DNA from: Desulforegulaceae bacterium
Lineage (GTDB): Bacteria; Desulfobacterota; Desulfobacteria; Desulfobacterales; JACKCP01
NCBI GenBank assembly: GCA_034006035.1
Contig: JAVETN010000004.1
Span: 62,001 to 126,000, forward strand
Direction of reading: 5' to 3'
Length of the DNA stretch: 64,000 nt
The translations under genes were made by a program, and so were the position numbers. Every line of letters starts with the position of its first letter. Position 1 is the first letter of the stretch. The notes beneath the pieces were generated by a model, which saw nothing but the letters and a program-made list of their open reading frames with translations, was not told where the DNA came from and made no database searches. Of this stretch, positions 44,015 through 54,639 are shown piece after piece.

Positions 44015-47000
44015 ATGAAATATCTTAGTTCTGGGAAATATATTGTCCTGATATTGGTTGCCTTGATGTTTGTTATTTCTGGATGTTCAAGCGATAGTTC
44101 CAGTGATGAAGCTCCAGTTGCTGATGAAAACAGTGGTGATACTGGCGGGGATGAAAACGGTGGAAATACAGATGGGGATGAAGAAGTTTCTCAATCAGTA
44201 AGTTCCATAGTTATAAATACAGGTAATAACAAGATTGTTGCAGACGGCAAAACTTACATTGTTGTAAGGGTAGTAGTGAAAAATGATCAGGACAATGTTT
44301 TGTCAGGCAAAGTTGTAGAACTTGAGACTACTGCCGGGACTTTGGATAAAAATCCTGTGACAACAGACAATAAGGGCGTGGCCGAAACAAAATTATTTTC
44401 AGCTGAAACAATTGGCAAGGCAGTTTTATCTGCAATTTCAGAAGGAGTCAGCAGTTCAGTAGATATTGACTTTGTTCATGGTCCTGCTTCTGAAATAAAA
44501 CTTTCTGCATCACCTGCTAATTTAACTGCTGACGGGACTAGTAAAAGCAAGGTTGATATAAGTATTCTGGACCAGTTTGGTAACCCTGTAGATGGGGAAA
44601 CTCTGGTATTGAGATCTGAATACGGCAGTTTGGATACATATTCTGTTGTAACTGCTAATGGAAAGGCAAGCTTTTCTTATACTGCACCATCATCAGTGCC
44701 AGGAAGCGGTCGCGATACCATAACGGTAAAAAATAGTGGTGGGAAAATTGAATCAACGGATATAACAATAATTGGTCAGCAAATTGGTTCAATTTCACTC
44801 GTTTCCCAACCCTCAAGCCTTCCTGCAGATGGTAAAACCCAGGCAATTATAACAGCAAGCCTAACCAGTGTTGGCGGGGGAGATGTTCCTGATGGAACAC
44901 AGGTTAATTTTAGAATAAAAGAAGGCGGTCTTGGAACAATAGATGCAAGTGCTTCATCAATATTGGGAAATGCCATTGCAACCTTGATAAGCCCTTTGAT
45001 TCCAGGAAATGCAACTATAATAGCTGAAGCCAGGGGAAAAACAGCCCAATTAAATATTGAATATACCCCAGGCAGTATTGGTCTGAATATTATTCCAAAT
45101 TCAATTTTAGGTACAGGTGATGATAAGTCTGTAATTACTGCAAAAGTAATTGATGCCTCAGGAAACCCTATACAAAATAAGGCCGTATCCATTGTCATGA
45201 GCGACAATTCTCTTGGTGCTCTGTCCTCAAATTCTCAGCAGACAAATTCCGAGGGAGAGGCTGTATTTAATTTTACAGGTTCAAATGTAGGTGGGCTGCT
45301 CACTTTTTCAGCATCTTATGATCCGGATGATAACCCCTCAACTGTAAATAATGTTACTGGTAATGCCGATATAACCATATTACCGCCTCCATCTTTTATG
45401 CAGGTAGCCGATGGTTTTCCTGATCCATCTTCAATAAATATTAAAGGTACGGGGGGCCAGTCAACTGCAAGGATTGCTTTTAATGTTGTGAATACTTCAG
45501 GAGAACCTGTTTCAGATGGGTATAAAGTAAATTTCGAAATACTTGATGGTCCAAATGGCGGAGAGGAGCTTGATCCAAAGTCTGCACTTACAAAGAATGG
45601 GCAGGTGAGTACTATTTTAAGAAGCGGTACAAAATCAGGCCCTGTAAGCTTAAAAGCAACATATCATAATGATACAAATATTTCTTCAATTGTAAGCCAA
45701 ATTGCTGTTAAATCAGGAAACCCAGTTGGAGAAGAATTCAGTATTTCAGCCCAGTACAGAAATATTTCAGGTTTAACTCTTGCTAATCTTGTTGATAAAA
45801 TAACAGTCAGTGCAGCAGATAAGTACGGTAATGCTGTTCCAGATAATACTGCAATTTCATTTAAGACATACAATACAGGAGGCTTTTTCAGTCCAAGTGT
45901 TGCTCAAACTGTTTCCGGACTGGCACAGAATGATCTTTATTCAGCCAGTAACCCTGTTCCTGAACAGGGTTTTGTATGCGTTACTGCAGAGGCAAATAAT
46001 GGCGGCAGGACAACCAGGGTAACTTCAATAGCAGTTGATCCAAATAATAATATAATCTATGCAGGAACAAACGGCGGAGGAGTATACAAGTCAAATAATG
46101 CAGGATCAAGCTGGACAAATATAAGCAGAAGCTCCAATGAACCAGGTCAGAATTTTATTGATCCCTACATTAATGACATTGTAATAGACCCAGACGATAC
46201 AGATATTGTATATGCGGCTGCAGGATACCTTGGCGGAGGAAATATTTATAAAAGTATTGACGCAGGAGGTACCTGGAAGGGCGGAAATATAGAAAATTTT
46301 GACGGATTGCTAAGTGATTCTACAGCAGTTCGATCAGTTCAGGCTGACAAAGGAAGTGATTATATTTGGGCCGGGACTGACGGCCTTGGAGCAATTTATA
46401 CTTCGGATGGCATACATTTTATGTATGGCGGCAAAACAAAATCAGGCCCCTTAGATCCGGGAGATAAGAACTCAGGAAATGGAACAATAGAAAATATTGT
46501 TTATGGGCCATCTATGAAGTCTGAAAAATGGACTGCAACATATAAGTTTAATCCTGTTGGTGCAGAAGTCACATCGAGCCCCCAATTTACAGGAAGCAGT
46601 GCAGACGGTTCTATCAATGATCTTTCCGCCGAACTTGCTGCAGGAGATTCGGAGTGGGTTCTTGAATATGAGGGTGGTTATGGAGACGTAGAAAAAACTC
46701 TTAGTAATCCTGATAATCTTGGAAAACTAACCATTGTTTCAACATCAAAAAATACTCAAGATACAACCTGGACTGTAGAATGTATTGATATTACCACTCC
46801 CGGAGAAGAAAAATTCAGAGTAATCGGAAGCGGATCAATTGGTATTATGGGTGAAGCTCAACTCAATAAAAATTTCAAGGCAACAAACGATGAAGTTGAA
46901 TTTTATATTACAGGAGGTGTTAAGACCTATGCTCTTGGAGATAAATTTAAATTTGAAACAATGAGAGACTCATGGAGTGTTAGTCAGAATGGAAATCAGC

Positions 47001-48589
47001 TTCCTGATAAAGCAAGAACTGATATTGAGTTCAATAATGATGAAATTTCATTTGAGATTAGATCTGGTAGCTACACTTTTTTTGAAAAAGGAGACAAATG
47101 GTCTTTTAAAACAGGTATAACAGGGGAAAGATACTGGCTTGTTGAGGGCAGTGAATCAGGAGTTCAAAAGCGAACTGCAAAAACCGGAGTTACTTATGTG
47201 ACAGATTCAGATGAAGTAAGTTTTAAAATTACTTCTGGAACTACGCCTTTTGAAGAAAATGATAATCTTGAATTTGAAGTGTTGGAAAGCGGACTTGGTT
47301 TTGGCAAGATTGTGAGAGATATTTTTAAAGCTTCTGGTACAGGAAATACTGCTGTTCTTTATGCAGCAGCAGCTACTGGAGTATTTAAGTCCGTAGATGG
47401 CGGCAGGACTTGGACAGAGGTTTCAAATTTTTCTGAAGATAACATTACATGTCTTGCAGGTATTCCAGACAATGACAATGTTATTTATGCAGGAACAAAA
47501 AGTGCAGGTGTTTTCTACACTACTGACGCCGGTAATACCTGGACAAAATATATAGATGGGTTTGGAAAAGGTTTTGGAAATACATCGGTAAAAGCTGATG
47601 TTTTAAATAAAGGAAACGGAACTCTAAATATCAGTAATGTTGGTGAAGATGCAGAAACTGAAAACTGGACTGTAAAATGTATAGAAGCTGTAGGAAACGG
47701 CGGAAAATTCAGTGTAACAGGTTCTGTTTCAGGAGTTTTCCCTGTTTATGATATAACAGCAGGTAAATATGACATAACAGACACCTTAGAGTTTACAATT
47801 AAAGACGGGTCTCTGGATTTTGAGGCTGGAGATGTTTTTACATTTAAAACAGTGCGGGATTCAGGACTTGGTATAAAAGACCTTCAGGTGGCTGGAAATA
47901 GAATTTATGCAATAACATATTTTGAAGGACCTCTTGAGGAACATGCTGTTGGAAATCTTTATTCTGCATCTATAAATAATACAGGCAACTACTCCATAAC
48001 TTCTCCATGGAAAGAATCTAATGCAGGGCTTCCCCAATATTCTCCGCCTGAAGATTTGACCCTTTTTGCACAGCATTCCCTTGCAGTTGATGATATTGAT
48101 AATCCAAAGGCCTTGTATATTGGCGGTGAAGGAATTAATTTTTTCAAATCTGTTAATGGGCTTGATAATGGTAATTTGGAATGGTTTGAATGCAAAACAG
48201 GCATGACAAATCTTATCATGGCAAGAATGCCGATTTTATTTTCAGGTGATGCTGTTATGTCTGTTACTTATGAAAGAACTGGTAATCTTGTAACTTTTTA
48301 TTGTTATGTTGAAGATCGAAATGGAAATCCTCCTGTTTACGGTTCAAGTTTGAGAGTAACCAGTAATGGTGAACTGATATTTAATATTGATTATGGGGAT
48401 TTATATGTAAGCCAGGGTACTTTTAGAGATAAAACTGATACTTCAACTAATAGGCCAATAGTAATAAGTTATACTTTGGAAGTAGATTCAAGCATAATTT
48501 TTGAATTTGATCCTGCCTGTGAAACAAGTGCACCTGGATGTTCGGGTGTTAATCAGACTTATAAAATAGATTTTAAAAAATTAGATTGA
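44015..48589 (+). CDS. Giant surface lipoprotein with Ig-like domains and BNR-type repeats
   Basis: A 1524-residue lipoprotein (lipobox VISGCSS, ~residues 21-27) with an acidic Gly/Asp/Asn linker. About six Big_1/invasin-like Ig domains follow (residues ~60-660), each with phrases such as ADGTSKSKVDISILDQFGNP. Then come BNR/Ycf48-like beta-propeller repeats (IIYAGTNGGGVYKSNNAGSS, VIYAGTKSAGVFYTTDAGNT), interspersed with a repeated module of form DEVxFxIxxGxxxFxxGDxFxF (four copies). The C-terminal ~110 residues form a separate Ig-like domain with CETSAPGC. It is probably an outer-surface adhesin or matrix protein. It starts 97 bases after pilQ, so a pilus connection is possible but unproven. 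Confidence 0.85.
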   Translation: MKYLSSGKYIVLILVALMFVISGCSSDSSSDEAPVADENSGDTGGDENGGNTDGDEEVSQSVSSIVINTGNNKIVADGKTYIVVRVVVKNDQDNVLSGKVVELETTAGTLDKNPVTTDNKGVAETKLFSAETIGKAVLSAISEGVSSSVDIDFVHGPASEIKLSASPANLTADGTSKSKVDISILDQFGNPVDGETLVLRSEYGSLDTYSVVTANGKASFSYTAPSSVPGSGRDTITVKNSGGKIESTDITIIGQQIGSISLVSQPSSLPADGKTQAIITASLTSVGGGDVPDGTQVNFRIKEGGLGTIDASASSILGNAIATLISPLIPGNATIIAEARGKTAQLNIEYTPGSIGLNIIPNSILGTGDDKSVITAKVIDASGNPIQNKAVSIVMSDNSLGALSSNSQQTNSEGEAVFNFTGSNVGGLLTFSASYDPDDNPSTVNNVTGNADITILPPPSFMQVADGFPDPSSINIKGTGGQSTARIAFNVVNTSGEPVSDGYKVNFEILDGPNGGEELDPKSALTKNGQVSTILRSGTKSGPVSLKATYHNDTNISSIVSQIAVKSGNPVGEEFSISAQYRNISGLTLANLVDKITVSAADKYGNAVPDNTAISFKTYNTGGFFSPSVAQTVSGLAQNDLYSASNPVPEQGFVCVTAEANNGGRTTRVTSIAVDPNNNIIYAGTNGGGVYKSNNAGSSWTNISRSSNEPGQNFIDPYINDIVIDPDDTDIVYAAAGYLGGGNIYKSIDAGGTWKGGNIENFDGLLSDSTAVRSVQADKGSDYIWAGTDGLGAIYTSDGIHFMYGGKTKSGPLDPGDKNSGNGTIENIVYGPSMKSEKWTATYKFNPVGAEVTSSPQFTGSSADGSINDLSAELAAGDSEWVLEYEGGYGDVEKTLSNPDNLGKLTIVSTSKNTQDTTWTVECIDITTPGEEKFRVIGSGSIGIMGEAQLNKNFKATNDEVEFYITGGVKTYALGDKFKFETMRDSWSVSQNGNQLPDKARTDIEFNNDEISFEIRSGSYTFFEKGDKWSFKTGITGERYWLVEGSESGVQKRTAKTGVTYVTDSDEVSFKITSGTTPFEENDNLEFEVLESGLGFGKIVRDIFKASGTGNTAVLYAAAATGVFKSVDGGRTWTEVSNFSEDNITCLAGIPDNDNVIYAGTKSAGVFYTTDAGNTWTKYIDGFGKGFGNTSVKADVLNKGNGTLNISNVGEDAETENWTVKCIEAVGNGGKFSVTGSVSGVFPVYDITAGKYDITDTLEFTIKDGSLDFEAGDVFTFKTVRDSGLGIKDLQVAGNRIYAITYFEGPLEEHAVGNLYSASINNTGNYSITSPWKESNAGLPQYSPPEDLTLFAQHSLAVDDIDNPKALYIGGEGINFFKSVNGLDNGNLEWFECKTGMTNLIMARMPILFSGDAVMSVTYERTGNLVTFYCYVEDRNGNPPVYGSSLRVTSNGELIFNIDYGDLYVSQGTFRDKTDTSTNRPIVISYTLEVDSSIIFEFDPACETSAPGCSGVNQTYKIDFKKLD

Positions 48590-48604
48590 TAATTCATAAC
48601 ATAT

Positions 48605-48636
48605 AAAAGCCGGTTTCAGTATGAACCGGCTTTTAT
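48605..48636. terminator. Bidirectional terminator between the giant lipoprotein gene and the TPR gene
   Basis: The perfect 11-bp stem aaaagccggtt / aaccggctttt (48605-48615 and 48624-48634) has A and T runs on both sides, so it serves both converging genes. Confidence 0.9.
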
Positions 48637-48638
48637 TT

Positions 48639-49388
48639 TTAAATATTTTTTAAAGCCATCTCAGCCTCTTCAACAACATCATCATTTCCAAAAGAAACAG
48701 CATTTAAAAATTCTTTTTTAGCTTTTTCCTTTTCCCCCATTAAAATAAGAGTGTTGGCTTTTTGAAGATAAAGCTCACCATTTTTTGGATAGTATTTTAT
48801 TGCCCTGTTAATTGAGCTCAATGAGCTTCTATAATCTCCAGTTTGACGGTAGACAACACAAAGTCCCCGGAGGGCAGTGATATAGTTTGGATAAAGTTCA
48901 AGACTGTTTTTATAGTGTTTTTCTGCCCTTAAAAAATCCCTTTTATTTAAAAAAGCATAGGCAATATTTGATTCTGCAAAATGTGGGGTCGCATATAAAA
49001 TGTTTTTAGTAAGAGGGGTAAGAGTTTCAATTGCCATATCCCAATTACCTTCGGCAAGATAGGCAGTTCCAAGGTTATTTATTGCGGGGGCATATTCAGG
49101 TTTTAATTCAATGGCTTTTTTAAAATGAAAAATTGATTTATCAATTATCCCTCTTGAAAGATAGGCCAAACCAAGACCGTTTTGAGTATAGGGATCATTT
49201 GGAAGCATTGAGTCTGCTTTTAATAATTCCCTGATCGCAAGGGTAGGGTTTCCTGCTGCAAGATAAGCCTCACCAAGATTTCTTATTGTCTCTGCCTGAG
49301 CTTTTTGTTCTGAATTGTTTAAAGCAGATGAACATGAAAAAAAGCATAAACAGATTGCAAATATAAAAGAAACAAATTTGAATTTCAT
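48639..49388 (-). CDS. TPR lipoprotein, PilF/PilW-like
   Basis: A 249-residue protein from ATG 49388 with a lipoprotein signal (ICLCFFSCSS) and about six tetratricopeptide repeats: EAYLAAGNPTLAIRELLKAD, LGLAYLSRGIIDKSIFHFKK and LGTAYLAEGNWDMAIETL. PilF/PilW lipoproteins with this design help assemble the PilQ secretin, and pilQ is 5 kb away. The function is inferred from architecture and location. The frame is open further upstream but lacks a signal peptide there. Confidence 0.75.
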   Translation of the reverse strand: MKFKFVSFIFAICLCFFSCSSALNNSEQKAQAETIRNLGEAYLAAGNPTLAIRELLKADSMLPNDPYTQNGLGLAYLSRGIIDKSIFHFKKAIELKPEYAPAINNLGTAYLAEGNWDMAIETLTPLTKNILYATPHFAESNIAYAFLNKRDFLRAEKHYKNSLELYPNYITALRGLCVVYRQTGDYRSSLSSINRAIKYYPKNGELYLQKANTLILMGEKEKAKKEFLNAVSFGNDDVVEEAEMALKNI

Positions 49389-49407
49389 AAATTTTCCCTG
49401 ATTAAAT

Positions 49408-51063
49408 TTAGATAAAAACAGTTTTGATACCAAGCCAGTCAAGATAATATAGTACAGGCTTGGGAAATTTGGAAGAATCTAATCTTGGAAAAAAGATTAA
49501 TCTGTTTTGGGCATTGAAATGATTTATCAATAAAGTTCCGGGGATTTTAACTTTTAGTGGTGAAAATTCATTATATCCGGCTGATTGGGGAAAAACAGGA
49601 TCTTTTATTATTGGATAGTTAAAGTTTTTTGCAATTTTTATTGCCAAATCCAAATTGGACTCATTGTGATTAATTGTCATTATTTTCATTTTCATTTTTT
49701 TTATGGAGTTTATTGCTTCTCCGTAAAACTCATTAAAATCAACTATGAGAAACTTATCTTTTTGATTAACTGCAATATTTGTATATGCTTTTATTTGCAC
49801 ACCTTTAAATGGAAATGATATTTGGGTATCTTCGTTGTATTTGCATCCAAGCAATAGGAAAAAATTTTTAACAAATGTTTTTGGGTCCATGTTTTTAAAA
49901 TAAATAGATTCAGGATTTGAATGGATTTTAGTTTGAGATGGTAAAACAATATTTTCTTTAAGTAATAAAGATAAAAAACTAAAAGGTGATTTATAATAAT
50001 TTTTTATATAAAAGATTTCACTTTCTTTACTTGAACCTTTTGAAGAGGTGATTTTATTTTTATATTCTATTTCAATTTCTATTCCATTAAAATTTAATGT
50101 TTTTTTAGATAAAATGTCTTGATTTTCAACTTTATTGTTAAGATTGAAAAAAATGGCTTCTTTATAAAATTTTTTTATTATTTCTTTTTGGTTATTGTCC
50201 AGAAAATCTTTTTCATAAAAAAATACATGGGGATAAATTTCAGACTTAATAAAAGGAGTTTTTGACAATACAAGGGGGATGATCTTTTCTTTATAAGGAA
50301 GATAAAGTTCTCCTCTTGATTCAAGTTTTCCGTTTAAAGTATTGGCAATCAATTCAAGAATGTTTTTTTTTGGGGGGCTTAACTCTTTTTTGGGAGGGGA
50401 TGGAATTGTTATATTGAGTTTATCTTTTTTTTTGCCTGAAAGTCTTTTTTCTATTTCAGGATTAAAAAGAGAAGGATACCATTCTTTGTTAACAACTTCA
50501 GACTTGGGAAGTTTTATATTCTGGCCTTTTGAAAGAAGATTAATGTTTTCTATTTCAGGGTTGATGTATTCAAAAAGTTTAACACCTCTTGTATATTCCC
50601 TGGTTCCCCATTTTGTATAGAGGGTATTTGAAAGAAGCTTTGAAACTGTATCTCCGGGTTTTACTTCATAGGGACCTGAATATTCTTTGAGAAGATCTTC
50701 TATATTTTCTTTGGTTATAAAGGGAACAAGAATTCTTCCGCTTTCAATATCTTTAAATTCATTTTCTTTTGCTATTCTTATGGGAAGATAAATAAGCTGG
50801 CCAGGTTCAATTTTGTTTATGTTTTTCAGCTGAGGATTAAGAATTCTAAGGGAGTTTAATTTGTTCTTTGAGTATGTTCCTCTTTCCCTTAGGATTTTGT
50901 AAAGATAATCACCTTCCTGGACAATATGAGTGGCACATAAGTATTTGGCTCCCTCAATATTGAAGATTTGATATTCTTTATATAAAATTGCAGAGTCTGC
51001 CTTTTTATCTAAAGGAAAAGTTAAAAAGGCAGAAAAAACCCATAAAAAAATTATTTTTTTCAT
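49408..51063 (-). CDS. Exported LysM-repeat protein
   Basis: A 551-residue protein with a signal peptide (residues ~1-18). Two LysM peptidoglycan-binding motifs follow: HIVQEGDYLYKILRERGTYS (~47-66, ending PGQLIYLPI) and YEVKPGDTVSKLL (~132-144, ending KGQNIKLP). The remaining ~350 residues are an unrecognised domain with LLLGCKYNEDTQISFPF. Proteins of this shape occur in deltaproteobacteria, but no function is known. It is sandwiched between thrC (1 base gap) and the TPR gene, likely one operon with serS. Confidence 0.75.
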   Translation of the reverse strand: MKKIIFLWVFSAFLTFPLDKKADSAILYKEYQIFNIEGAKYLCATHIVQEGDYLYKILRERGTYSKNKLNSLRILNPQLKNINKIEPGQLIYLPIRIAKENEFKDIESGRILVPFITKENIEDLLKEYSGPYEVKPGDTVSKLLSNTLYTKWGTREYTRGVKLFEYINPEIENINLLSKGQNIKLPKSEVVNKEWYPSLFNPEIEKRLSGKKKDKLNITIPSPPKKELSPPKKNILELIANTLNGKLESRGELYLPYKEKIIPLVLSKTPFIKSEIYPHVFFYEKDFLDNNQKEIIKKFYKEAIFFNLNNKVENQDILSKKTLNFNGIEIEIEYKNKITSSKGSSKESEIFYIKNYYKSPFSFLSLLLKENIVLPSQTKIHSNPESIYFKNMDPKTFVKNFFLLLGCKYNEDTQISFPFKGVQIKAYTNIAVNQKDKFLIVDFNEFYGEAINSIKKMKMKIMTINHNESNLDLAIKIAKNFNYPIIKDPVFPQSAGYNEFSPLKVKIPGTLLINHFNAQNRLIFFPRLDSSKFPKPVLYYLDWLGIKTVFI

Positions 51064-51064
51064 T

Positions 51065-52564
51065 TCACAGATTTAATTTTTTTGCAATTTCATCGGCTGT
51101 TTTTTTAACAAACTCAGACATTTTTTCAGCTTTAAGAGGTTTTCCTGGAGCTGGATAAACATCTATTCCCTTTGCTTTAATAAGGGAAGGAAGGTTAATA
51201 AGGGATTCATCTGGAACAATTTGATATTCAGGAGGGATTGATTTGTCAAAATACATATCCTGAAATCCTGAAAATTTTAATGCATGGGCTGTTGAGTCAA
51301 CCACAGCTATGGTATCTTTATCAATTATTCCTTCAGAAACAGCTTTTACAAGACCTGCAAGGGTTTCTCCTCCATGGGTGCAGGCAATATGACCGTTTCT
51401 ATTTGCTCTAAGCTCATTGTCCATTATTTCCTGTTCAGTTACGCAGACAATTTCAACATTGTTTTTTTGTGAAACTGAATTGTATTGATTTACAAGCTGG
51501 ATAACCCTTGGCATTGAAACAGGATTTCCAATCATTGCAGCCTGGGCAACACTTGGCTGAACAACCATGGGTTCAAATTTACGTTTATCAGGATTTTTTT
51601 CCAGATAATATTTAAATACAGGGTTTGCATGCTCTGACTGAACTCCTATGATTTTAGGAAGTTCTTCAATAATTCCAAGTTCAAAAAACTTCATAAATCC
51701 ATTTAAAATAGCTGTGATATTTCCTGCATTTCCAATTGGAACAAAAACAGCCTTATTTTTCATATCAAAATCAAAGTCCTGGGCAATTTCATAGGAAAAT
51801 GATTCTTGTCCAAGAATTCTCCAGGCATTTTTTGAATTTAAAAGGGCTACATTGTAGTTTTCTGAAAGATATTCCACAACTTTCATACAATCATCAAAAA
51901 CTCCTGGTATTTCAAATACCTGAGCTCCGCTTCCAAGGGGCTGGGAAAGCTGTTGGGGAGTAACTTTTTTATGGGGAAGCAAAACAGCTGATTTTACCCT
52001 GGGGTAAAGATAAGCTGAGTAAAGTGCAGCAGCTGCACTTGTATCTCCGGTTGATGCACAAACTGCAAGAATGTTTTCAGATTTTCCTGAGTTTAAAAGA
52101 AAATTTATATAGGAAAGAGCTGAGGCCATTCCTCTGTCTTTAAAAGAAGCACTGGGATTTTGTCCGTCGTTTTTATAAAAAAATTTAACCCCTGCATAAT
52201 CTTTAAGATTATCATTGGCTTCAATCATGGGAGTGTGGCCTTCCCCAAGATATACAATTGAATCAAGGGGAATTACAGAACCAAGAAATTCGTGATATCT
52301 GTAAATTCCTGAAACTGCAGGTATTTTTAAAATCTTTCTAAAGTCCAGGATTTTTCTCCACTTTTCACCGGAAATCTTTTTTAGGTTTTCAAAGTTTCTG
52401 TCATGAAGAAGAAGCACTTTACCGCATTTTGGACAAATGTATAAAAGTTCGTCTATGGGGTGTTCACTTTCGCATCCAAGGCATTTGTAATACATTTCTC
52501 CCTGGGGAGAAGGAATAACAAGATCTTTTATATCTTCTGGGAAATAGTTAGTTTTCAATTTCAA
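51065..52564 (-). CDS. thrC: Threonine synthase
   Basis: A 499-residue PLP enzyme converting O-phosphohomoserine to threonine. The N-terminal zinc ribbon-like segment [21 protein letters not shown] is split across ~residues 28-48. The PLP lysine is in [11 protein letters not shown] (~136-146), the SxxNS-like region is [14 protein letters not shown], and the phosphate loop is [10 protein letters not shown]. Class II-like long threonine synthases of this type are common in Desulfobacterota. Its start overlaps the serS end by 17 bases. Confidence 0.93.
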   Translation of the reverse strand: MKLKTNYFPEDIKDLVIPSPQGEMYYKCLGCESEHPIDELLYICPKCGKVLLLHDRNFENLKKISGEKWRKILDFRKILKIPAVSGIYRYHEFLGSVIPLDSIVYLGEGHTPMIEANDNLKDYAGVKFFYKNDGQNPSASFKDRGMASALSYINFLLNSGKSENILAVCASTGDTSAAAALYSAYLYPRVKSAVLLPHKKVTPQQLSQPLGSGAQVFEIPGVFDDCMKVVEYLSENYNVALLNSKNAWRILGQESFSYEIAQDFDFDMKNKAVFVPIGNAGNITAILNGFMKFFELGIIEELPKIIGVQSEHANPVFKYYLEKNPDKRKFEPMVVQPSVAQAAMIGNPVSMPRVIQLVNQYNSVSQKNNVEIVCVTEQEIMDNELRANRNGHIACTHGGETLAGLVKAVSEGIIDKDTIAVVDSTAHALKFSGFQDMYFDKSIPPEYQIVPDESLINLPSLIKAKGIDVYPAPGKPLKAEKMSEFVKKTADEIAKKLNL

Positions 52565-53831
52565 TTTTCTCCATATTGTTCATGTATGGCCTGAGTTTTT
52601 CAGGAATTATAATATCACCGTTTTCATCCTGACAATTTTCAAGAATTGCTGCCACTGTTCTTCCCACAGCAAGTCCTGAACCATTAAGGGTGTGGGGAAA
52701 AAATGTCCCTTTTTTACCTTTTTTCTTGTATCTTATATTTGTACGTCTTGCTTGAAAATCTTCAAAATTACTGCAGGAAGATATTTCTCTGTATTTATCC
52801 TGGGCAGGCATCCATACTTCAATATCATAGGTTTTTGCAGCTGAGAAACCAAGATCTCCACTGCAGAGGGTTACTATTCTATAGGGCAGTTCAAGCAGTT
52901 TAAGAACTTCTTCTGCATTGCTTAAAAGTTTTTCAAGCTCATCATAAGAGTCTTCAGGACGGGTGAATTTGACCAATTCAACCTTGTTGAACTGGTGCTG
53001 TCTTATAAGACCTTTGGTATCTTTTCCGTAAGAACCCGCTTCTTTTCTAAAACAAGGGGTAAATGCTGTAAAATAGAGAGGGAAATCATTTTCATCTAAA
53101 ATTTCGTTTTTTAAAATATTTGTAACTGGTACTTCAGCAGTTGGAATCAGAAAATAATCTAGCCCGTCTATTTTAAAAAGGTCATCCTCAAATTTGGGAA
53201 GCTGCCCTGTACCTGTTAATGTGTTTCTATTAACAATATAAGGGGGAATGGTTTCAGTATATCCATGTTTTTCTGTGTGAAGATCAAGCATGAAATTTGT
53301 TAGGGCTCTTTCAAGTCTTGCACCTTTTCCAAGATAAAGAGGAAATCTTGCCCCTGTTATTTCAGCAGCTTTTTCAAAGTTGAAAATTTTAAGGTTTACT
53401 CCAAGATCCCAATGGGCAAGGGGAGTAAAGTCAAATTCTCTTGGGTTGCCGTGCTTTCTTAAAAAAACATTTTCGCTGTCATCTTTTCCAAAAGGAACAG
53501 ACTCATGGGGGATATTTGGGATAGTCATTAATGCAGCTTCAATTTTTTCTTCAGCATCCCTTAAATCTTTTTCCATTAACTTAATTTTATCTGAAGTTTT
53601 TTTCATTTCTTCAATCATTGAAGATGCATCTTCTTTATTTCTTTTTTTTACTGCAATTTCTTCTGATACTGTATTTCTTTTGTTTCTTAATTCTTCTATT
53701 TCAAGAACAATTTTTTTTCTTATAATATCGTTTTCTTCAAATTGTTTTAAAATAGAAGAATCAGCCCCTCTTTTGTCAAGAGCTTCTTTAACAATTGATA
53801 AATTTTTCCTGATAAACTTGATTTCAAGCAT
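52548..53831 (-). CDS. serS: Seryl-tRNA synthetase
   Basis: A 427-residue class II synthetase. The N-terminal coiled-coil arm (~residues 25-105) binds tRNA-Ser. Motif 2 is [20 protein letters not shown] (~258-277) and motif 3 is [20 protein letters not shown] (~380-399). The serine-binding TAEVP (~229-233) is present. It is the first gene of a leftward run serS-thrC-LysM-TPR. No T-box leader was seen in the 117-bp upstream gap. Confidence 0.97.
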   Translation of the reverse strand: MLEIKFIRKNLSIVKEALDKRGADSSILKQFEENDIIRKKIVLEIEELRNKRNTVSEEIAVKKRNKEDASSMIEEMKKTSDKIKLMEKDLRDAEEKIEAALMTIPNIPHESVPFGKDDSENVFLRKHGNPREFDFTPLAHWDLGVNLKIFNFEKAAEITGARFPLYLGKGARLERALTNFMLDLHTEKHGYTETIPPYIVNRNTLTGTGQLPKFEDDLFKIDGLDYFLIPTAEVPVTNILKNEILDENDFPLYFTAFTPCFRKEAGSYGKDTKGLIRQHQFNKVELVKFTRPEDSYDELEKLLSNAEEVLKLLELPYRIVTLCSGDLGFSAAKTYDIEVWMPAQDKYREISSCSNFEDFQARRTNIRYKKKGKKGTFFPHTLNGSGLAVGRTVAAILENCQDENGDIIIPEKLRPYMNNMEKIEIEN

Positions 53832-53948
53832 TGGCGTACCTATATTAGTATTATTTTTGGTAAAGATATTAACAATCTCTTAGCTACCACGAGCTGAAAG
53901 ATGCGTCAATCCTTATTCACAGAGTAAAAACAAGATTATGGAGGGATT

Positions 53949-54545
53949 ATGCCTGCTGAAGACAATAAAGAGAAAAGACTACGCATGACTGGAGAGGTGG
54001 AAACTGCTGTTTTTTCTTTGCCTGAGGAAGATTTGAAGAAGAAAAAAGATGATGTTGTTAAAAGACTTTTTGGATTTGCAAATTACCTTGAGTCCAAAAT
54101 AGCCATGCTTTATTATCCGGCTGCCGAGCTTGAATTTGATATAACTGCTGTTTTTAACGAATCTTTAAAACTTGATAAAGTTATTACCTTTCCTTTACTT
54201 AAGGACAAAAAGGAAAATATCAAATTTTATAAGGTTGACAATCTTAAGCAGCAGCTTGTGAAAAATGAAAACGGATTTATGGTTCCTAATATAAAAAAGT
54301 GTAGGGAAATTCCATGTGAATTTATAGATATTGCTATTATCCCAGGACTTGCTTTTGACGAAAAGGGCGGAAGAATAGCCTCAGATAGTGGTGAATACGA
54401 TAGGATTATCACCATGCTTCCCATTACAACAAGAAAAATTGCCTTAGGCCTTGAAGAACAGATTGTTTCCCAGATCCCCATGGAATCAAGAAAAAAGTAT
54501 GTTGATATAATAGTTACCGATGAAAGAATAATTTATAAAATCTAA
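53949..54545 (+). CDS. 5-formyltetrahydrofolate cyclo-ligase family protein
   Basis: A 198-residue protein of the MTHFS family: an N-terminal helix with KKKKDDVVKRLFGFANYL, YYPAAELEFDITAVF and the nucleotide loop IAIIPGLAFDEKGGRI (~residues 127-142). The family's glycine-rich RLGxGGGYYDR is replaced by RIASDSGEYDR, which keeps only Gly and YDR, so the ATP-dependent conversion of 5-formyl-THF to methenyl-THF is uncertain. Ribosome site gagggatt precedes ATG 53949. It is divergent from serS. Confidence 0.75.
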   Translation: MPAEDNKEKRLRMTGEVETAVFSLPEEDLKKKKDDVVKRLFGFANYLESKIAMLYYPAAELEFDITAVFNESLKLDKVITFPLLKDKKENIKFYKVDNLKQQLVKNENGFMVPNIKKCREIPCEFIDIAIIPGLAFDEKGGRIASDSGEYDRIITMLPITTRKIALGLEEQIVSQIPMESRKKYVDIIVTDERIIYKI

Positions 54546-54598
54546 ACCATAAATATTTGAAAATTCAGGTCTAGTTAAGAATTAATTCAATTTTAATT

Positions 54599-54639
54599 AA
54601 GGGATTTATAGTTTTGACAGTTTATAAATCCCTTTTTTT
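54599..54639 (+). terminator. Terminator after the cyclo-ligase-like gene
   Basis: The perfect 12-bp stem aagggatttata / tataaatccctt (54599-54610 and 54623-54634) has a 12-base loop and is followed by TTTTTTT. Confidence 0.9.
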
